Source: Frankia nepalensis (GTDB taxonomy: Bacteria > Actinomycetota > Actinomycetes > Frankiales > Frankiaceae). Taken from it: a stretch of 36,786 bases of DNA. A model generated the notes under the pieces. It was not told where the DNA came from and ran no database searches. It saw only the letters and a program-made list of their open reading frames with translations. The number at the start of each line of letters is the position of its first letter. Within the stretch, counting starts at the first letter, position 1. A program made the position numbers and the translations under genes. The stretch spans positions 1 through 36,786 of the forward strand of contig NZ_JADWYU010000118.1 of assembly GCF_016786325.1 (NCBI RefSeq). The letters are read 5' to 3'. This document shows positions 22,545-31,843 of the stretch, one piece after another.

Positions 22545-24709
22545 CGGCCACGCCCACCGAACACGCCTCGCCCGGCGGGAACCCCGGCCACGCCCCGCCC
22601 GGCCCGCCCGCCGGGCAGACTACGCCCGCCGGTCACACCGCGCCCGCCGGGCGCCCGGCGGCGGACGAGCTGACCACGCTGGCCCGGGCGGGTGAGCTCG
22701 CCGCCGCGTTCCCGCGCCTGGCCGGCCTGCTGGCCGGCGCGACCGACGCCGAGCTGGCCCGCGCCGGCCGGCTGCTGGCCCGGCTCGACCCGGCCGACGT
22801 GCTGGGGGCACACCCGCGGACACCCATCGTCCGGATCGCCGTCACCGGGCACGGCACGCTCGCCCCGCTGGTGCCGGCGCTCACCGGAGAGCTGGCCCGG
22901 CACGGCCTGCTGGCGATCCCCCGGCTCGGCGACTTCGACTCCTGGGTCTTCGAGCTGGGCGACCCCGCGAGCGCGCTGTACCAGCACAAGCCGGACCTCG
23001 CCCTGGCGGTGCTCGACCCGGCGGTCGTGTTCGACGAGGTCGGGCTGCCCTGGGGGCCGGACGACGTCGAGCGGGTGCTCGCGGACAAGCTCGAGCTGAT
23101 CGAGCGGCTGGTCGCCGGCTTCGCCGCGGCGAGCCGCGGCACGCTGGTGCTCAACACGCTGCCGCTGCCGCGCCGGTACGCCGCCCAGCTCGTCGACCAC
23201 CGGTCACGGGCCAGGCTCGGGGCGGTGTGGCGCGCGGCGAACACCCGCCTGCTCGGCCTGGCCGAAAGCCAGCCCTCGGTGATCGTGCTGGACCTGGACC
23301 CGCTGGTGGCCGAGGGCGTGCGGGTCATCGACCCGCCGCTCGCCGCGTACGCGAAGGCGTACCTGTCCGGCGAGCTGCTGGCCAGCTACGCCCGGGAGGT
23401 CGGCCACCTGGCCCGCGGCGTCACCGGCCGGACCAGCAAGTGCCTCGTCCTCGACCTGGACGGCACGGTGTGGGGCGGCATCCTCGGCGACGACGGCATC
23501 GAGGGCATCGAGGTGGCGGAAAGCTTCCGCGGCGAGGGCTTCCGGGCCTTCCAGCGGGTGGTCCGCCAGCTCGGCTCGCAGGGGGTGCTGGTCGCCGCCG
23601 TCAGCAAGAACGAGGCGGCGAACGTGCGCGCGGCGCTCGCCCACCATCCCGCGATGACGCTGCGCCAGGACGACTTCGTGCGGGTCATCGCGAACTGGGA
23701 GCCGAAGCACGACAACCTGCGGGAGCTGGCCGCCGGTCTGAACCTGTCGGTCGACAGCTTCGTGTTCGTGGACGACAGCGCCTACGAGCGCGGCCTGGTC
23801 CGCGAGACGCTGCCCGGCGTCGCGGTGGTGGCCGTGGACGACGACCCGGCGGGCCACGTGGACGCGCTGCTGCGCGACGGCTGGTTCGACACCCGCGAGC
23901 TGACCGCCGAGGACCGGGCCCGGCCCGGCGACTACCGGGCCGAGGAGGCCCGGCGGGAGTTCACCGCGTCGGCCTCCTCGCTGGAGGACTACCTGCGCGG
24001 GCTCGGGGTCGAGGTGTGGCTCGCGCCGGTCCGCGACGGCGAGGTGCCCCGGGTCAGCCAGCTGACGCTGCGCACGAACCAGTTCCACACCACGACGCGC
24101 CGGCTGCAACCGGCCGAGCTGCGCGCGTACGCCGACTCCCCCGGCCGCGCCGTGCTCGCCGTCCGGTCGCGGGACCGGTTCGGCGACAACGGCCTGGTGG
24201 GGGCGGTCTTCCTGCGCCGGGAGACCGATCCGGCGGCCGGGGCCGACGCCGTGGTGCTGGAGAACTTCCTGCTGAGCTGCCGGGTGTTCTCCCGGGGCAT
24301 CGAGCAGGCCGTGCTCGCCGCCGTGCTGCGCCGCGCCCGCGAGGCCGGCGCCGCGGCGGTCGTCGCGCGCTACCGGCCGACCGCGAAGAACGTCATCGTC
24401 GCCGACCTGTATCCGCGGCACGGCTTCACCGGCGCGGCCGGGCGGGCCGACGCGGGCTCCGGCGCGGCCGGACCGGCGCCGGGCACGGGCGAACGGAGCT
24501 TCACGCACGACCTCACCGAGCTGCCGGACGTGCCAGGCCACGTCACCCTGCACGACACGGTCACCCTGCACGACACGGTCACCCTCCACGACACGGCCGC
24601 CCCGCATGACACGGCCGCCCCGCGCGCGGACGGCCTAGCGCCCGGCCTCGCACAGGGCGAGCAGCACGTCGTCGACGATCGAGGCCAGGTACGGGTCGGG
24701 GACCGGTGA
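22541..24709 (+). CDS. abyA2: FkbH-like glyceryl transferase/phosphatase (AbyA2/Agg2 type)
   Basis: A 722-residue FkbH-family protein. A Pro/Ala-rich N-terminal tail (1-45) is followed by the N-terminal FkbH domain. The HAD phosphatase core starts CLVLDLDGTVWGG, with nucleophile Asp 305 and acid/base Asp 307, then VAAVSKNEAANV and VFVDDSAYERGL. A GNAT-like C-terminal part contains RTNQFHTTTRRL and RDRFGDNGLVG. In tetronate pathways this enzyme takes 1,3-bisphosphoglycerate, removes phosphate and loads D-glyceryl onto the discrete ACP (encoded here at 32928). The C-terminus is odd: an 18-bp repeat (24542-24613) encodes repeated VTLHDT, and the frame continues 75 bases into the convergent tetR gene, well beyond the usual FkbH end. 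Confidence 0.93.
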   Translation: MTATPTEHASPGGNPGHAPPGPPAGQTTPAGHTAPAGRPAADELTTLARAGELAAAFPRLAGLLAGATDAELARAGRLLARLDPADVLGAHPRTPIVRIAVTGHGTLAPLVPALTGELARHGLLAIPRLGDFDSWVFELGDPASALYQHKPDLALAVLDPAVVFDEVGLPWGPDDVERVLADKLELIERLVAGFAAASRGTLVLNTLPLPRRYAAQLVDHRSRARLGAVWRAANTRLLGLAESQPSVIVLDLDPLVAEGVRVIDPPLAAYAKAYLSGELLASYAREVGHLARGVTGRTSKCLVLDLDGTVWGGILGDDGIEGIEVAESFRGEGFRAFQRVVRQLGSQGVLVAAVSKNEAANVRAALAHHPAMTLRQDDFVRVIANWEPKHDNLRELAAGLNLSVDSFVFVDDSAYERGLVRETLPGVAVVAVDDDPAGHVDALLRDGWFDTRELTAEDRARPGDYRAEEARREFTASASSLEDYLRGLGVEVWLAPVRDGEVPRVSQLTLRTNQFHTTTRRLQPAELRAYADSPGRAVLAVRSRDRFGDNGLVGAVFLRRETDPAAGADAVVLENFLLSCRVFSRGIEQAVLAAVLRRAREAGAAAVVARYRPTAKNVIVADLYPRHGFTGAAGRADAGSGAAGPAPGTGERSFTHDLTELPDVPGHVTLHDTVTLHDTVTLHDTAAPHDTAAPRADGLAPGLAQGEQHVVDDRGQVRVGDR
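24542..24613. repeat. 18-bp tandem repeat at the 3' end of the FkbH gene
   Basis: Four consecutive 18-bp units start at 24542, 24560, 24578 and 24596. The first two are identical, the third differs by one base and the fourth is degenerate. They encode repeated VTLHDT then AAPHDT, so the reading frame is kept. Confidence 0.85.
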
Positions 24710-25324
24710 GCTGTCCACCATCGAGCGGCGCAGGATCATGGCCGGGCCGATCTGGGCCACCAGGGGCGACACGGCCTCGGCCCGGACGACGCCGCGCGCG
24801 GCTCCCGCCCGCAGCACCTCCAGGATCCGGCTCTCGCAGGGCCCCATCACCAGCTCGCCGACGAGCGACTGGCAGTCCGCGCCCGCGTCCACCGCCGCCA
24901 TCTGCAGCACCGCGCCGTGGGTGGAGTTGACCGACCGCTGCACGCAGCCGAGCAGCGCGAGCAGGTCCACCCGCAGGTCGCCGGTGAGCCGGACGGCGCT
25001 GGGCGCGGGCAGCAGATGGCGGACGGTCGCGAGGACCAGGTCCTCCTTGCTCTGCCAGCGGCGGTACAGGGCCGCCTTGCCGGTGTGCGCCGCGGCCGCG
25101 ACGCCGTCCATCGTCAGCCGGGCGTAGCCGACGGAGCCCAGCTGGTCGAGCACCGCCTGGAAGATCGCCGTCTCCAGCGCCGAACCGCGGCGCCGGGTCG
25201 CCGGCGCGGCGGCGACCGCGGACCCGGTGGCACCTGGGTCGGTGGCGCCTGGGTCGGTGGCGCCTGGGTCGGTGGCTCCCGCGTGGGTGGTCTCGGCCGC
25301 CGCGGGTGCCCCAGTGGTCGTCAC
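24635..25324 (-). CDS. abyC: TetR-family repressor, divergent from the MFS exporter
   Basis: A 229-residue TetR-family regulator. The helix-turn-helix lies at about residues 60-105 (YARLTMDGVAAAAHTGKAAL then YRRWQSKEDL), followed by a ligand-binding C-terminal half. The N-terminus carries a 15-bp repeat (25226-25270) encoding repeated GATDP. Two GTG codons are possible starts; I prefer 25324 because GGGGGG lies eight bases upstream, while the one at 25333 has no spacing. A perfect palindrome in the divergent MFS promoter is its likely operator, suggesting product-induced derepression of export. Its 3' end overlaps the FkbH gene on the other strand. The symbol follows the aby TetR gene by position and type. 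Confidence 0.9.
   Translation of the reverse strand: MTTTGAPAAAETTHAGATDPGATDPGATDPGATGSAVAAAPATRRRGSALETAIFQAVLDQLGSVGYARLTMDGVAAAAHTGKAALYRRWQSKEDLVLATVRHLLPAPSAVRLTGDLRVDLLALLGCVQRSVNSTHGAVLQMAAVDAGADCQSLVGELVMGPCESRILEVLRAGAARGVVRAEAVSPLVAQIGPAMILRRSMVDSSPVPDPYLASIVDDVLLALCEAGR
25226..25279. repeat. 15-bp tandem repeat in the tetR N-terminus
   Basis: The units at 25226, 25241 and 25256 (GGTGGCGCCTGGGTC on this strand, the first with one change) are near identical, with a partial fourth from 25271. On the coding strand they give a five-residue repeat, GATDP, without changing the frame. Confidence 0.85.
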
Positions 25325-25359
25325 TGCGCGCACCCCCCAACTGGATCGTCACCAGGCCG

Positions 25360-25389
25360 TTGCCGTCGGCGACCGACGGCTCCTATAGT
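25360..25389 (+). promoter_or_regulatory. MFS promoter with palindromic TetR operator in the spacer
   Basis: A -35 TTGCCG (25360-25365) and a -10 TATAGT (25384-25389) are 18 bp apart. Between them lies a perfect 8-3-8 palindrome, GCCGTCGG-CGA-CCGACGGC (25362-25380), which overlaps the -35 and fills most of the spacer. A repressor bound there would block RNA polymerase. The neighbouring divergent TetR gene is the obvious candidate to bind it. Confidence 0.75.
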
Positions 25390-25446
25390 AGACATCGTCG
25401 TTCCCTAATGCCGCTGCCTCCGGGTGGCCACTGCTTGGAGGTATCA

Positions 25447-27099
25447 GTGTCCACGTCATCGATACCCAGCACGGAGGTACGCGCGCCGGCGGACGGGTTC
25501 ACCCGCCGGCCGGGGATCGCGCTGATCGTGATCGCGGTCTCCGAGCTGATGGTCGCCCTCGACGCGACGATCGTGAACGTCTCGCTGCCGGCAATCCAGC
25601 GCGACCTTGGCTTCTCGGCCACCGACCTGTCCTGGGTCCCGAACGCCTACACGCTCGCGGCCGGCGGCCTGCTGCTCCTCGGCGGCCGGATCGGCGACAT
25701 CCTCGGCCGCCGCCGGGTCTTCCTCGCCGGCATCACGCTGTTCACCCTCGCCTCCGTGTTCGCCGGGCTCGCCCCGGACGCGAGCTGGCTGCTGGTCGCC
25801 CGGGCGCTGCAGGGGGCTGGCGCCGCGCTGACCGCCCCGAACGCGCTCGCCCTGGTCACCACGAACTTCCGGGAGGGACCGGAGCGCGACCGCGCCGTCG
25901 GCGTGTACGCGGCGGTGACCGGGTCGGGCGCCGTGCTCGGCATGATCGGCGGCGGCATGATCACCACCTGGGCGTCGTGGCCGTGGATCTTCTACATCAA
26001 CGTGCCGGTCGGCATCGCGGTCCTGGTCCTCACGCCGCGGTTCCTCAACGAGTCCACGCGCACCCCGCACCGCCTCGACCTGCCGGGGGCCTTCACCTCG
26101 ACGGTCGGCGTCGCCGCCCTGGTGTACGGGCTCGTCCAGGCGGCCTCGGAGGGCTGGCGCGACGGCCGGGCGCTGATCGCCTTCGCCGTCGCCGCCGTGC
26201 TGCTGGTGTCGTTCCTCATCATCGAGCCACGCACGCGGGAGGCTCTGACCCCGCTGCACCTCTTCCTCAGCCGCAACCGCTCCGGCGCCTACGCGGTGAA
26301 CCTGCTGATGATCGCCAGCATGCTCGGGATGCTGTTCTTCCAGACCCAGTTCTTCCAGGAAGTCCTTAACTTCAGCCCGCTGCGCGCCGGCCTCGCCTTC
26401 ATCCCCATGACGCTGGTGATGGTGCCGTCGACCCAGCTCGCCGCGAAGCTGATGACGCGGTTCGGCCCGCGGCCCGTGATCGCCTCCGGCGCCCTGGTCG
26501 CCGCGATCGCCGCGATCTGGCTGTCCCAGGGCCTGTCGGCCGACAGCGGCTACGTCGACACCATCCTCGGCCCGCTGCTGCTCATCGGCCTCGGCATCGG
26601 GCTGATGATGGTTCCGCTGACGGCGGTCGCCGTCTACGGCATCCGCCCGGAGGAGTCCGGCGCCGGCTCCAGCCTGCTCAGCGTCACCAACCAGGTCGGC
26701 GGCAGCCTGGGCCTCGCGATCCTGGTCACCGCGTTCGGGACGGCGAGCCGCGACGCCGCGCGCTCGCCGGAGGGCGCCACACCCGTCGAGCAGGCCCACC
26801 ACGTGCTGGCCGAGGGCGTCGTCGGGGCCTTCCAGCTCGCCTCGATCTTCCTGGTGGCCGCCACCGTGCTGGCGATCGTCGTGATCAACGCCAAGGCGTC
26901 CGAGCTCGGCTCGGCGGACCCGCACGGGGCCGCCGCCAGCCCGCCGCCGGCCAGCCCCGCGCCCGCGGCCGTGCCACCCCCCGTTTCGGCCGCGCCACCC
27001 GCCACGTCGGCCACGCCGCCCGCCACCGCGGCCGGAACCGCGCCGGCGGCCGAGCCCGCCGTCAGCACGCTCAACCCCGGTGAGCCCGCCAGCCGGTAG
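25447..27099 (+). CDS. abyD: MFS drug-efflux transporter, DHA2 (14-helix, EmrB/QacA) family
   Basis: A 550-residue membrane transporter. It has the DHA2 opening motif [19 protein letters not shown], motif A in [14 protein letters not shown], and motif C-like [15 protein letters not shown]; fourteen hydrophobic segments fit. The C-terminal 60 residues are an Ala/Pro-rich cytosolic tail of low complexity. GTG 25447 is preceded by GGAGG at five bases. It is probably the proton-driven exporter and self-resistance determinant for the cluster product. It is transcribed away from its TetR repressor and followed 37 bases later by the LLM monooxygenase, likely in the same operon. Confidence 0.94.
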   Translation: MSTSSIPSTEVRAPADGFTRRPGIALIVIAVSELMVALDATIVNVSLPAIQRDLGFSATDLSWVPNAYTLAAGGLLLLGGRIGDILGRRRVFLAGITLFTLASVFAGLAPDASWLLVARALQGAGAALTAPNALALVTTNFREGPERDRAVGVYAAVTGSGAVLGMIGGGMITTWASWPWIFYINVPVGIAVLVLTPRFLNESTRTPHRLDLPGAFTSTVGVAALVYGLVQAASEGWRDGRALIAFAVAAVLLVSFLIIEPRTREALTPLHLFLSRNRSGAYAVNLLMIASMLGMLFFQTQFFQEVLNFSPLRAGLAFIPMTLVMVPSTQLAAKLMTRFGPRPVIASGALVAAIAAIWLSQGLSADSGYVDTILGPLLLIGLGIGLMMVPLTAVAVYGIRPEESGAGSSLLSVTNQVGGSLGLAILVTAFGTASRDAARSPEGATPVEQAHHVLAEGVVGAFQLASIFLVAATVLAIVVINAKASELGSADPHGAAASPPPASPAPAAVPPPVSAAPPATSATPPATAAGTAPAAEPAVSTLNPGEPASR

Positions 27100-27136
27100 C
27101 CGGCGCGCGACCGACGACCCGAAGGGAACCACGGCC

Positions 27137-28195
27137 TTGCCTGACGCCTCGCCCCCCAGCCCCCACCCGACGCTGTCGGTGCTCGACATCGCGCCGGTGA
27201 TGAGCGGCGCGTCCCCGTCGACGACGCTGAACAACACCCTCGACCTGGCCCGGCGGACGGAGGCCCTCGGCTACCACCGCTACTGGCTCGCCGAGCACCA
27301 CAACACGCCGAGCATCGCGAGCTCGTCGCCCGCCGTCCTCATCGGCCAGATCGCCGCCGCGACCTCGACGCTGCGGGTCGGCGCCGGCGGCGTGATGCTG
27401 CCCAACCACCAGCCGCTCGTCGTCGCCGAGCAGTTCGGCACGCTCGCCTCGTTCCACCCCGGCCGGATCGACCTCGGCCTCGGCCGGGCGGCGGGCACCG
27501 ACCCGCTGACCGCCCAGGCGCTGCGCCGCGGCGGCGGGCAGCCGCACGGCGACGACTTCCGGGAGCAGATCGACGAGGTGCTGGGCTTCCTCGGCGCCGG
27601 CCGGCGGGGACCGGTGGCCGCCTACCCACAGGCCGAGGCACCGCCGCCGGTGTGGGTGCTGGGGTCGAGCCCGGGCGGCGGGCGGCTGGCGGGCGAGCTC
27701 GGCCTGCCGTTCGCCACCGCGCACCACTTCAGCCCGCAGAACACGGTGAACGCGGTGACGGCCTACCGCCGCTCGTTCCGGCCCACCGGGCACGCCGCGG
27801 CGCCGTACGCGATCGTCGCGGCACTCGTGATCGTCGGAGAGGACGACGCGCGGGCGCGCCGGCTCGCCAGCTCCGTCGAGATCGCCCACCTGGAGCTGTT
27901 CACCGGCAACCTCGGCCCCTACCTGAGCCCGGAGGAGGCCGACCGGACGCCGTACTCCCCCCAGGAGCGCCAGCTCGCCCGGGACTCGTTCGCGCCGCAG
28001 CTCATCGGCGGGCCCGAGACGGTCCGCCGCGCGGCGCGCAAGCTGCTCGCGGAGTCCGGCGCGGACGAGCTGATGGCAATGACGATCATCCACGACCACG
28101 CCGCCCGGGTGCGCTCCTACGAGCTGCTCGCCGAGGCCTTCGCGGACGTGCCCGCCGCGGTGCCGACCCAGCCGGCGGCGCTCGGCCTGAGCTGA
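27137..28195 (+). CDS. abyE: LLM-class flavin-dependent monooxygenase (luciferase-like)
   Basis: A 352-residue TIM-barrel protein of the bacterial luciferase-like family, FMN subgroup (group with LLM class flavin-dependent oxidoreductase, MsnO8-like). Landmarks: LDIAPVMSG near the N-terminus, [40 protein letters not shown] and [16 protein letters not shown]. It ends with a segment containing [10 protein letters not shown], then YELLAEAF. I chose TTG 27137, preceded by AAGGGA; the upstream part of the frame belongs to the MFS end. In the aby cluster a monooxygenase (AbyE) sits next to the exporter; its exact step is not fixed. It may oxidise the tetronate product or an intermediate (inference). 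Confidence 0.88.
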   Translation: MPDASPPSPHPTLSVLDIAPVMSGASPSTTLNNTLDLARRTEALGYHRYWLAEHHNTPSIASSSPAVLIGQIAAATSTLRVGAGGVMLPNHQPLVVAEQFGTLASFHPGRIDLGLGRAAGTDPLTAQALRRGGGQPHGDDFREQIDEVLGFLGAGRRGPVAAYPQAEAPPPVWVLGSSPGGGRLAGELGLPFATAHHFSPQNTVNAVTAYRRSFRPTGHAAAPYAIVAALVIVGEDDARARRLASSVEIAHLELFTGNLGPYLSPEEADRTPYSPQERQLARDSFAPQLIGGPETVRRAARKLLAESGADELMAMTIIHDHAARVRSYELLAEAFADVPAAVPTQPAALGLS

Positions 28196-28221
28196 CCTGG
28201 CTCGGCGCCGCGCCGGCGCCG

Positions 28222-28268
28222 CGGTGTGTGGTCACCTGTCCAGGACCCCGACGGGTGACCACACACCG
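28222..28268. terminator. Strong bidirectional hairpin between convergent operons
   Basis: GGTGTGTGGTCACC (28223-28236) and GGTGACCACACACC (28254-28267) are perfect 14-base inverted repeats, extendable by one C-G pair, around a 17-base loop. It lies between the ends of the LLM gene (28195) and the convergent LuxR gene (28401), so it can terminate both. A direct repeat GCCGCGATCCTCC follows within 60 bases. Confidence 0.8.
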
Positions 28269-28400
28269 GGCGGCGCGGCGCCGCGATCCTCCGTCGTCGA
28301 GACGCCGCGATCCTCCAGCGGAAACGGGCCCGAGCCCGCGCCGCCCAGCCAGCCCGCCGGGCTCAGCCCGCCGGACTCGGTCAGCCCGCCACGCCCCGGC

Positions 28401-31400
28401 TCAGTCGATCTCGCTCATGAGCCGGGCCAGCGCGGCGCGGGACGGGACGTTCAGCTTCCGGTAGATCCGGGTCAGGTGCACGTCGACGGTGCGTGGGCTG
28501 AGATAGAGTTCCGCCGCGATGTCCCGGGTCTTCTTGCCCGTCCCCGCGATCCTGGCGATCTCCCGCTCCCGCTCGGTGAGGACGGCCAGCGGGGACTCGG
28601 TGGCCCGGCCGGCACGCGCGCCACGGTCGGCGTCGGCCTGGTCGGCCGCGAGCTGGGCGAGGCGTCGCTGCTGCTTGTCCGCCTCCTCGTAGATGCTCGT
28701 CGCCCCGCACTCCCGGGCCAGCTCGCGCGCCCGCTGGAACATCACCGCGGCGTCCGGGGTCCGGTCCACCGCGGCGGCGCACTTGGCCGCGAGGATGAGC
28801 GCCCACGCCTCCAGGTAGACCATCCCGGCGGCCGCGAACGACGCCGCGGCGTTCTCGTAGAGCTCGGCGGCGGCCGCCGGCCCCAGCCGGGCGCGCACGA
28901 CGTGCGCGTGCACCGTGCGCGCGTAGCCGTGCTCGCACGACAGCGCCAGCGCGTCCGCGTCCAGCGGCCCGTCCAGCTGCTCGACCCAGTCCGGCGCCGG
29001 CCGGCTGCCCTGGATGTTCTCCAGGGCGGTCATCAGCAGCTCCTGGCAGGCAGAGCGCAGGAACGACGGCACCGACGGCAGGTCCGGGCCGCCGCCCGCG
29101 GTGACCAGCAGCCCGACGCAGCGCTCCGGGTCACCGGCGATGGTGGTCGCGTTCGCCAGCGAGATCGTGGCGACGTAGCTCCACCAGGAGCCGCTGCCCC
29201 GCAGGGTGCCGACCGCCTGCTCGGCGATGGACACCGCCCGGGTGGCCCGCGGGTCGGTCCACGAGCCGCACAGCGAGGTCAGCGCCAGCGCCAGCCCACG
29301 GATGTGGTGGGCGTCGATCTCCCGGGCGAGCTCCCTGGCCTCGCCCGCGGCCTGCTGCGCCTCGGCGAGCCGGCCCACCCGGTAGCAGGTCACGCTCAGC
29401 CCCACCAGCAGCAACGGCCGGACGTGCCGCTGGCCCGCGCGGGCGGACAGGGCCATCCCGCGCCGGAAGTGCCGCTCGGCGCCGTCGGTGCGGCCCAAAT
29501 AGGTCTCCGTCCAGGCGAGCGCGGCGACGTACTCGGGGTGGCGGGCGAGCTCCGTGTCGGGCAGCCCGTCCACCAGCGACGCGCAGGACGCGACGGTGCG
29601 CAGCGCGGCCGCCTTGTCGCCGCTCAGCGTCGCGTTGAGGCCGTCCAGGGCCAGCGCGCCGACCAGCGCGGTCCGGTCGCCGCGTGCCCGCGCCGTGCGC
29701 ACCGCGAACGCGACGTCGGCCTCGGGGGTCAGCTGGCCGTCGAAGACCCCGGCGATCCCCTGGGCGGTGATCATGCGCAGCGCGTCGGCTGGCCGGTCCC
29801 GCCCGCCGAGCTCGAGCTCCGCCGCGACCAGCGCGCGGGCCTCCTCGTACCGGCCGAGCAGGCACTCCATCAGGGAGCAGAAGGTCACCGCCTCGACCCG
29901 CGGGCCCGGCGACCCGACCGGGGAAGCCCGCAGGATCTCGTGCAGGATGTCCCGGCTGTCCGCCAGCCGTCCCGACGCGCCGAGCGCCTGGGCGAGCAGC
30001 AGCCGCAGCCGGAACTCGCGGTCGGGATCGGCGACGTCGCCGTGGGCGTCGCGGGGCAGCACCCGCAGCGCCACCCGCAGCCACCGCGCGGCCAGCCTCG
30101 GGTCGGACCTCGCCGCGTCCTGAGCCGCCAGGGTGAGCACGGCGAGGTCGTCGGCGTCGGAGCCGGCGAGCGACCGCTCGATGTGCACGGCCAGCTCACC
30201 GGCCGGCGCGCCCTGCTCGGCCAGCAGCAGGCGGGCCCGCCGGTGCGCCGGCACCCGCCAGCACGGGTCGATGTTCGCGTAGACGAGCATCCGCAGGAAC
30301 GGGTGCCGGAAGCAGTACTGCGGGGTGCCCTCGACGGGGCGCAGGACATCCCGGCGGACCAGCTCGGTGAGCGTCGCGCAGGCGGTGGTGGCGTCGAGGT
30401 CCGCGACGGCGGCGAGCCCCGGCAGGTCGAACCGGTCACCGAGCACGGCCGCGGCGTCGACGAGGCACCCCTGAGCACCGCCCTGGATCGCCAGGTCGCC
30501 GAGCACCAGCGCCGCGTACCGGTCGAAGACGGCGTCGCCGACCGGCAGGCGCGACGCCGACCCGGTGTGCGCCCCGGCCCGGGCCAGCGCGAGCAGGTAG
30601 AGCGGGTTGCCGCTGCTGTCCCGGTGCAGGTCACGCAGCCGCTGGCTGCGTGCCGGCAGCCCGGTGACCTGCGCCGCCTCGGCCAGCGACAGCCCGCGCA
30701 GCTCCAGGCGCTCGACGGTTCCGAGCGCCACGCCGCGGGCGAGGCTGCTGCGCAGCCGGGCATGCGCCTGGCGGCCCCGGTGCGCGACGACCACCAGCAG
30801 CGGTGCCTCGACCGGACGCCGGATCAGATAGTCGAGGAACTCCACGGAGCTGTCGTCCGCCCAGTGGAAGTCGTCGAGGACGAGCAGCAGCCCGCCGCCG
30901 GCCAGCTGCTCGAGCAGCGTGCGCGCGGCGCGGTACAGGGAGAACCTGGTCGAGTCCGCGGGTACGGCCGGGGCCTCGGCGGCACCGAGCGCGCCCTGGG
31001 GGCCGAGGTTGCGCGTGAGCACCTCGGCGGTCACGGGCGGCAGACCGGCCAGCGCCTCGGTGGTGAGCCGCTCCGCCAGCACGCCCGCGAGCACGCCGAA
31101 CGGGATGTCCTGCTCGAACTCGGTGCACCGCTCGGAGAGCACGGTGACGCCCTGGGCCCGCGCGTGCTCCGTTATCTCGGCGAGCAGGAACGTCTTGCCG
31201 ATGCCCGGCTCGCCGGAGATCTCCAGGATCCGGCCGGCCGCCCCGGGGACGGGCCACCGGAGCCGGTCGACCTCCCGGGCGACCCGTTCTCGTTCCGCGC
31301 CCCGGACGGGAACCGGTCCGGTGGCCGCCCTGTCCGGCCGGTCGGACCCGTCCGCCGGGCCGGCCGGGCTCGCCTCTGGAGTGCTGGCGCGGGCGCGGGT

Positions 31401-31487
31401 GAGGCCCGCGGCCGGTCGGGCGTTGGCCGCCCGGCCGCCGGGTGAACGGTTGGCCTGTGCTCGGATGATCGTGTCGACGCGGCTCAC
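28401..31487 (-). CDS. abyH: Large ATP-binding LuxR-family (LAL) transcription activator
   Basis: A 1028-residue regulator. An N-terminal AAA/NB-ARC-like ATPase has Walker A GEPGIGKT (residues 92-99) and Walker B LLLVLDDFHWAD. A long helical TPR-like middle region follows, then a C-terminal LuxR helix-turn-helix (last 65 residues: LTEREREIARIAGTGKKTRD, then LSPRTVDVHLTRIYRKL). LAL proteins activate antibiotic clusters and sense a ligand or ATP state. I chose the GTG at 31487 (MSRVDTIIRAQ); AAGGGAG lies about 12 bases upstream, a little far. The open frame extends farther, but that part is Arg-rich and off-family. It lies downstream of the SARP gene on the same strand, with a 356-base gap. Confidence 0.9.
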   Translation of the reverse strand: MSRVDTIIRAQANRSPGGRAANARPAAGLTRARASTPEASPAGPADGSDRPDRAATGPVPVRGAERERVAREVDRLRWPVPGAAGRILEISGEPGIGKTFLLAEITEHARAQGVTVLSERCTEFEQDIPFGVLAGVLAERLTTEALAGLPPVTAEVLTRNLGPQGALGAAEAPAVPADSTRFSLYRAARTLLEQLAGGGLLLVLDDFHWADDSSVEFLDYLIRRPVEAPLLVVVAHRGRQAHARLRSSLARGVALGTVERLELRGLSLAEAAQVTGLPARSQRLRDLHRDSSGNPLYLLALARAGAHTGSASRLPVGDAVFDRYAALVLGDLAIQGGAQGCLVDAAAVLGDRFDLPGLAAVADLDATTACATLTELVRRDVLRPVEGTPQYCFRHPFLRMLVYANIDPCWRVPAHRRARLLLAEQGAPAGELAVHIERSLAGSDADDLAVLTLAAQDAARSDPRLAARWLRVALRVLPRDAHGDVADPDREFRLRLLLAQALGASGRLADSRDILHEILRASPVGSPGPRVEAVTFCSLMECLLGRYEEARALVAAELELGGRDRPADALRMITAQGIAGVFDGQLTPEADVAFAVRTARARGDRTALVGALALDGLNATLSGDKAAALRTVASCASLVDGLPDTELARHPEYVAALAWTETYLGRTDGAERHFRRGMALSARAGQRHVRPLLLVGLSVTCYRVGRLAEAQQAAGEARELAREIDAHHIRGLALALTSLCGSWTDPRATRAVSIAEQAVGTLRGSGSWWSYVATISLANATTIAGDPERCVGLLVTAGGGPDLPSVPSFLRSACQELLMTALENIQGSRPAPDWVEQLDGPLDADALALSCEHGYARTVHAHVVRARLGPAAAAELYENAAASFAAAGMVYLEAWALILAAKCAAAVDRTPDAAVMFQRARELARECGATSIYEEADKQQRRLAQLAADQADADRGARAGRATESPLAVLTEREREIARIAGTGKKTRDIAAELYLSPRTVDVHLTRIYRKLNVPSRAALARLMSEID

Positions 31488-31843
31488 AGCGGAACAACGC
31501 TCCCTTCGCCGAAAGTGACCGCCCGACTGGTCGTCCGTCTCGACGATCGTGGCCAGTGCGGCGTTGCTGGTCCCCCGACGACGAGTTGTGGCCGCGCACG
31601 AACCACGGCGGCAGCGGGCGGTGCGATCGCCTACCGGGCTGACTGTGCGGCGCGGAACTACTCGGCGATCTGACGACAGAGCGAAGACGCGATCAACGCC
31701 ATGTCGATGTAATGGCGTTTGGTGAGGATCCGGAACCGGCCCATGGGCAGTGACCTTACCTCCCCCCACCAAGGCATGTTGCTACTTCACCTCTTTTCCC
31801 ATCGACGTGGTGGTAATCACGTTGCGTGGCATCGCCCTCCCGG
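31488..31843. other. Gap between the SARP and LuxR genes
   Basis: About 356 bases, less GC-rich than its surroundings. It holds a perfect inverted repeat AACGCCAT (31695-31702) / ATGGCGTT (31712-31719) with a nine-base spacer, and a possible 28-codon reading frame (entered separately). A separate promoter for the LuxR gene is probable here, but I cannot place it with confidence. Confidence 0.45.
31658..31744 (-). CDS. Possible small peptide gene between SARP and LuxR genes
   Basis: ATG 31744 opens a 28-residue frame, MGRFRILTKRHYIDMALIAS and eight more residues, basic at first then hydrophobic. A GGGGGAGGT lies upstream, but at about 13 bases, longer than ideal. The inverted repeat at 31695-31719 lies inside it. 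I do not recognise it, and it may be chance. Confidence 0.2.
   Translation of the reverse strand: MGRFRILTKRHYIDMALIASSLCRQIAE

Noticed and set aside
28224-31445. A 1073-codon forward open frame opposite the LuxR gene
   Set aside because: Antisense shadow of the LAL regulator. It lacks motifs and is full of Arg, Gly and Pro, while the reverse strand shows Walker and HTH motifs.
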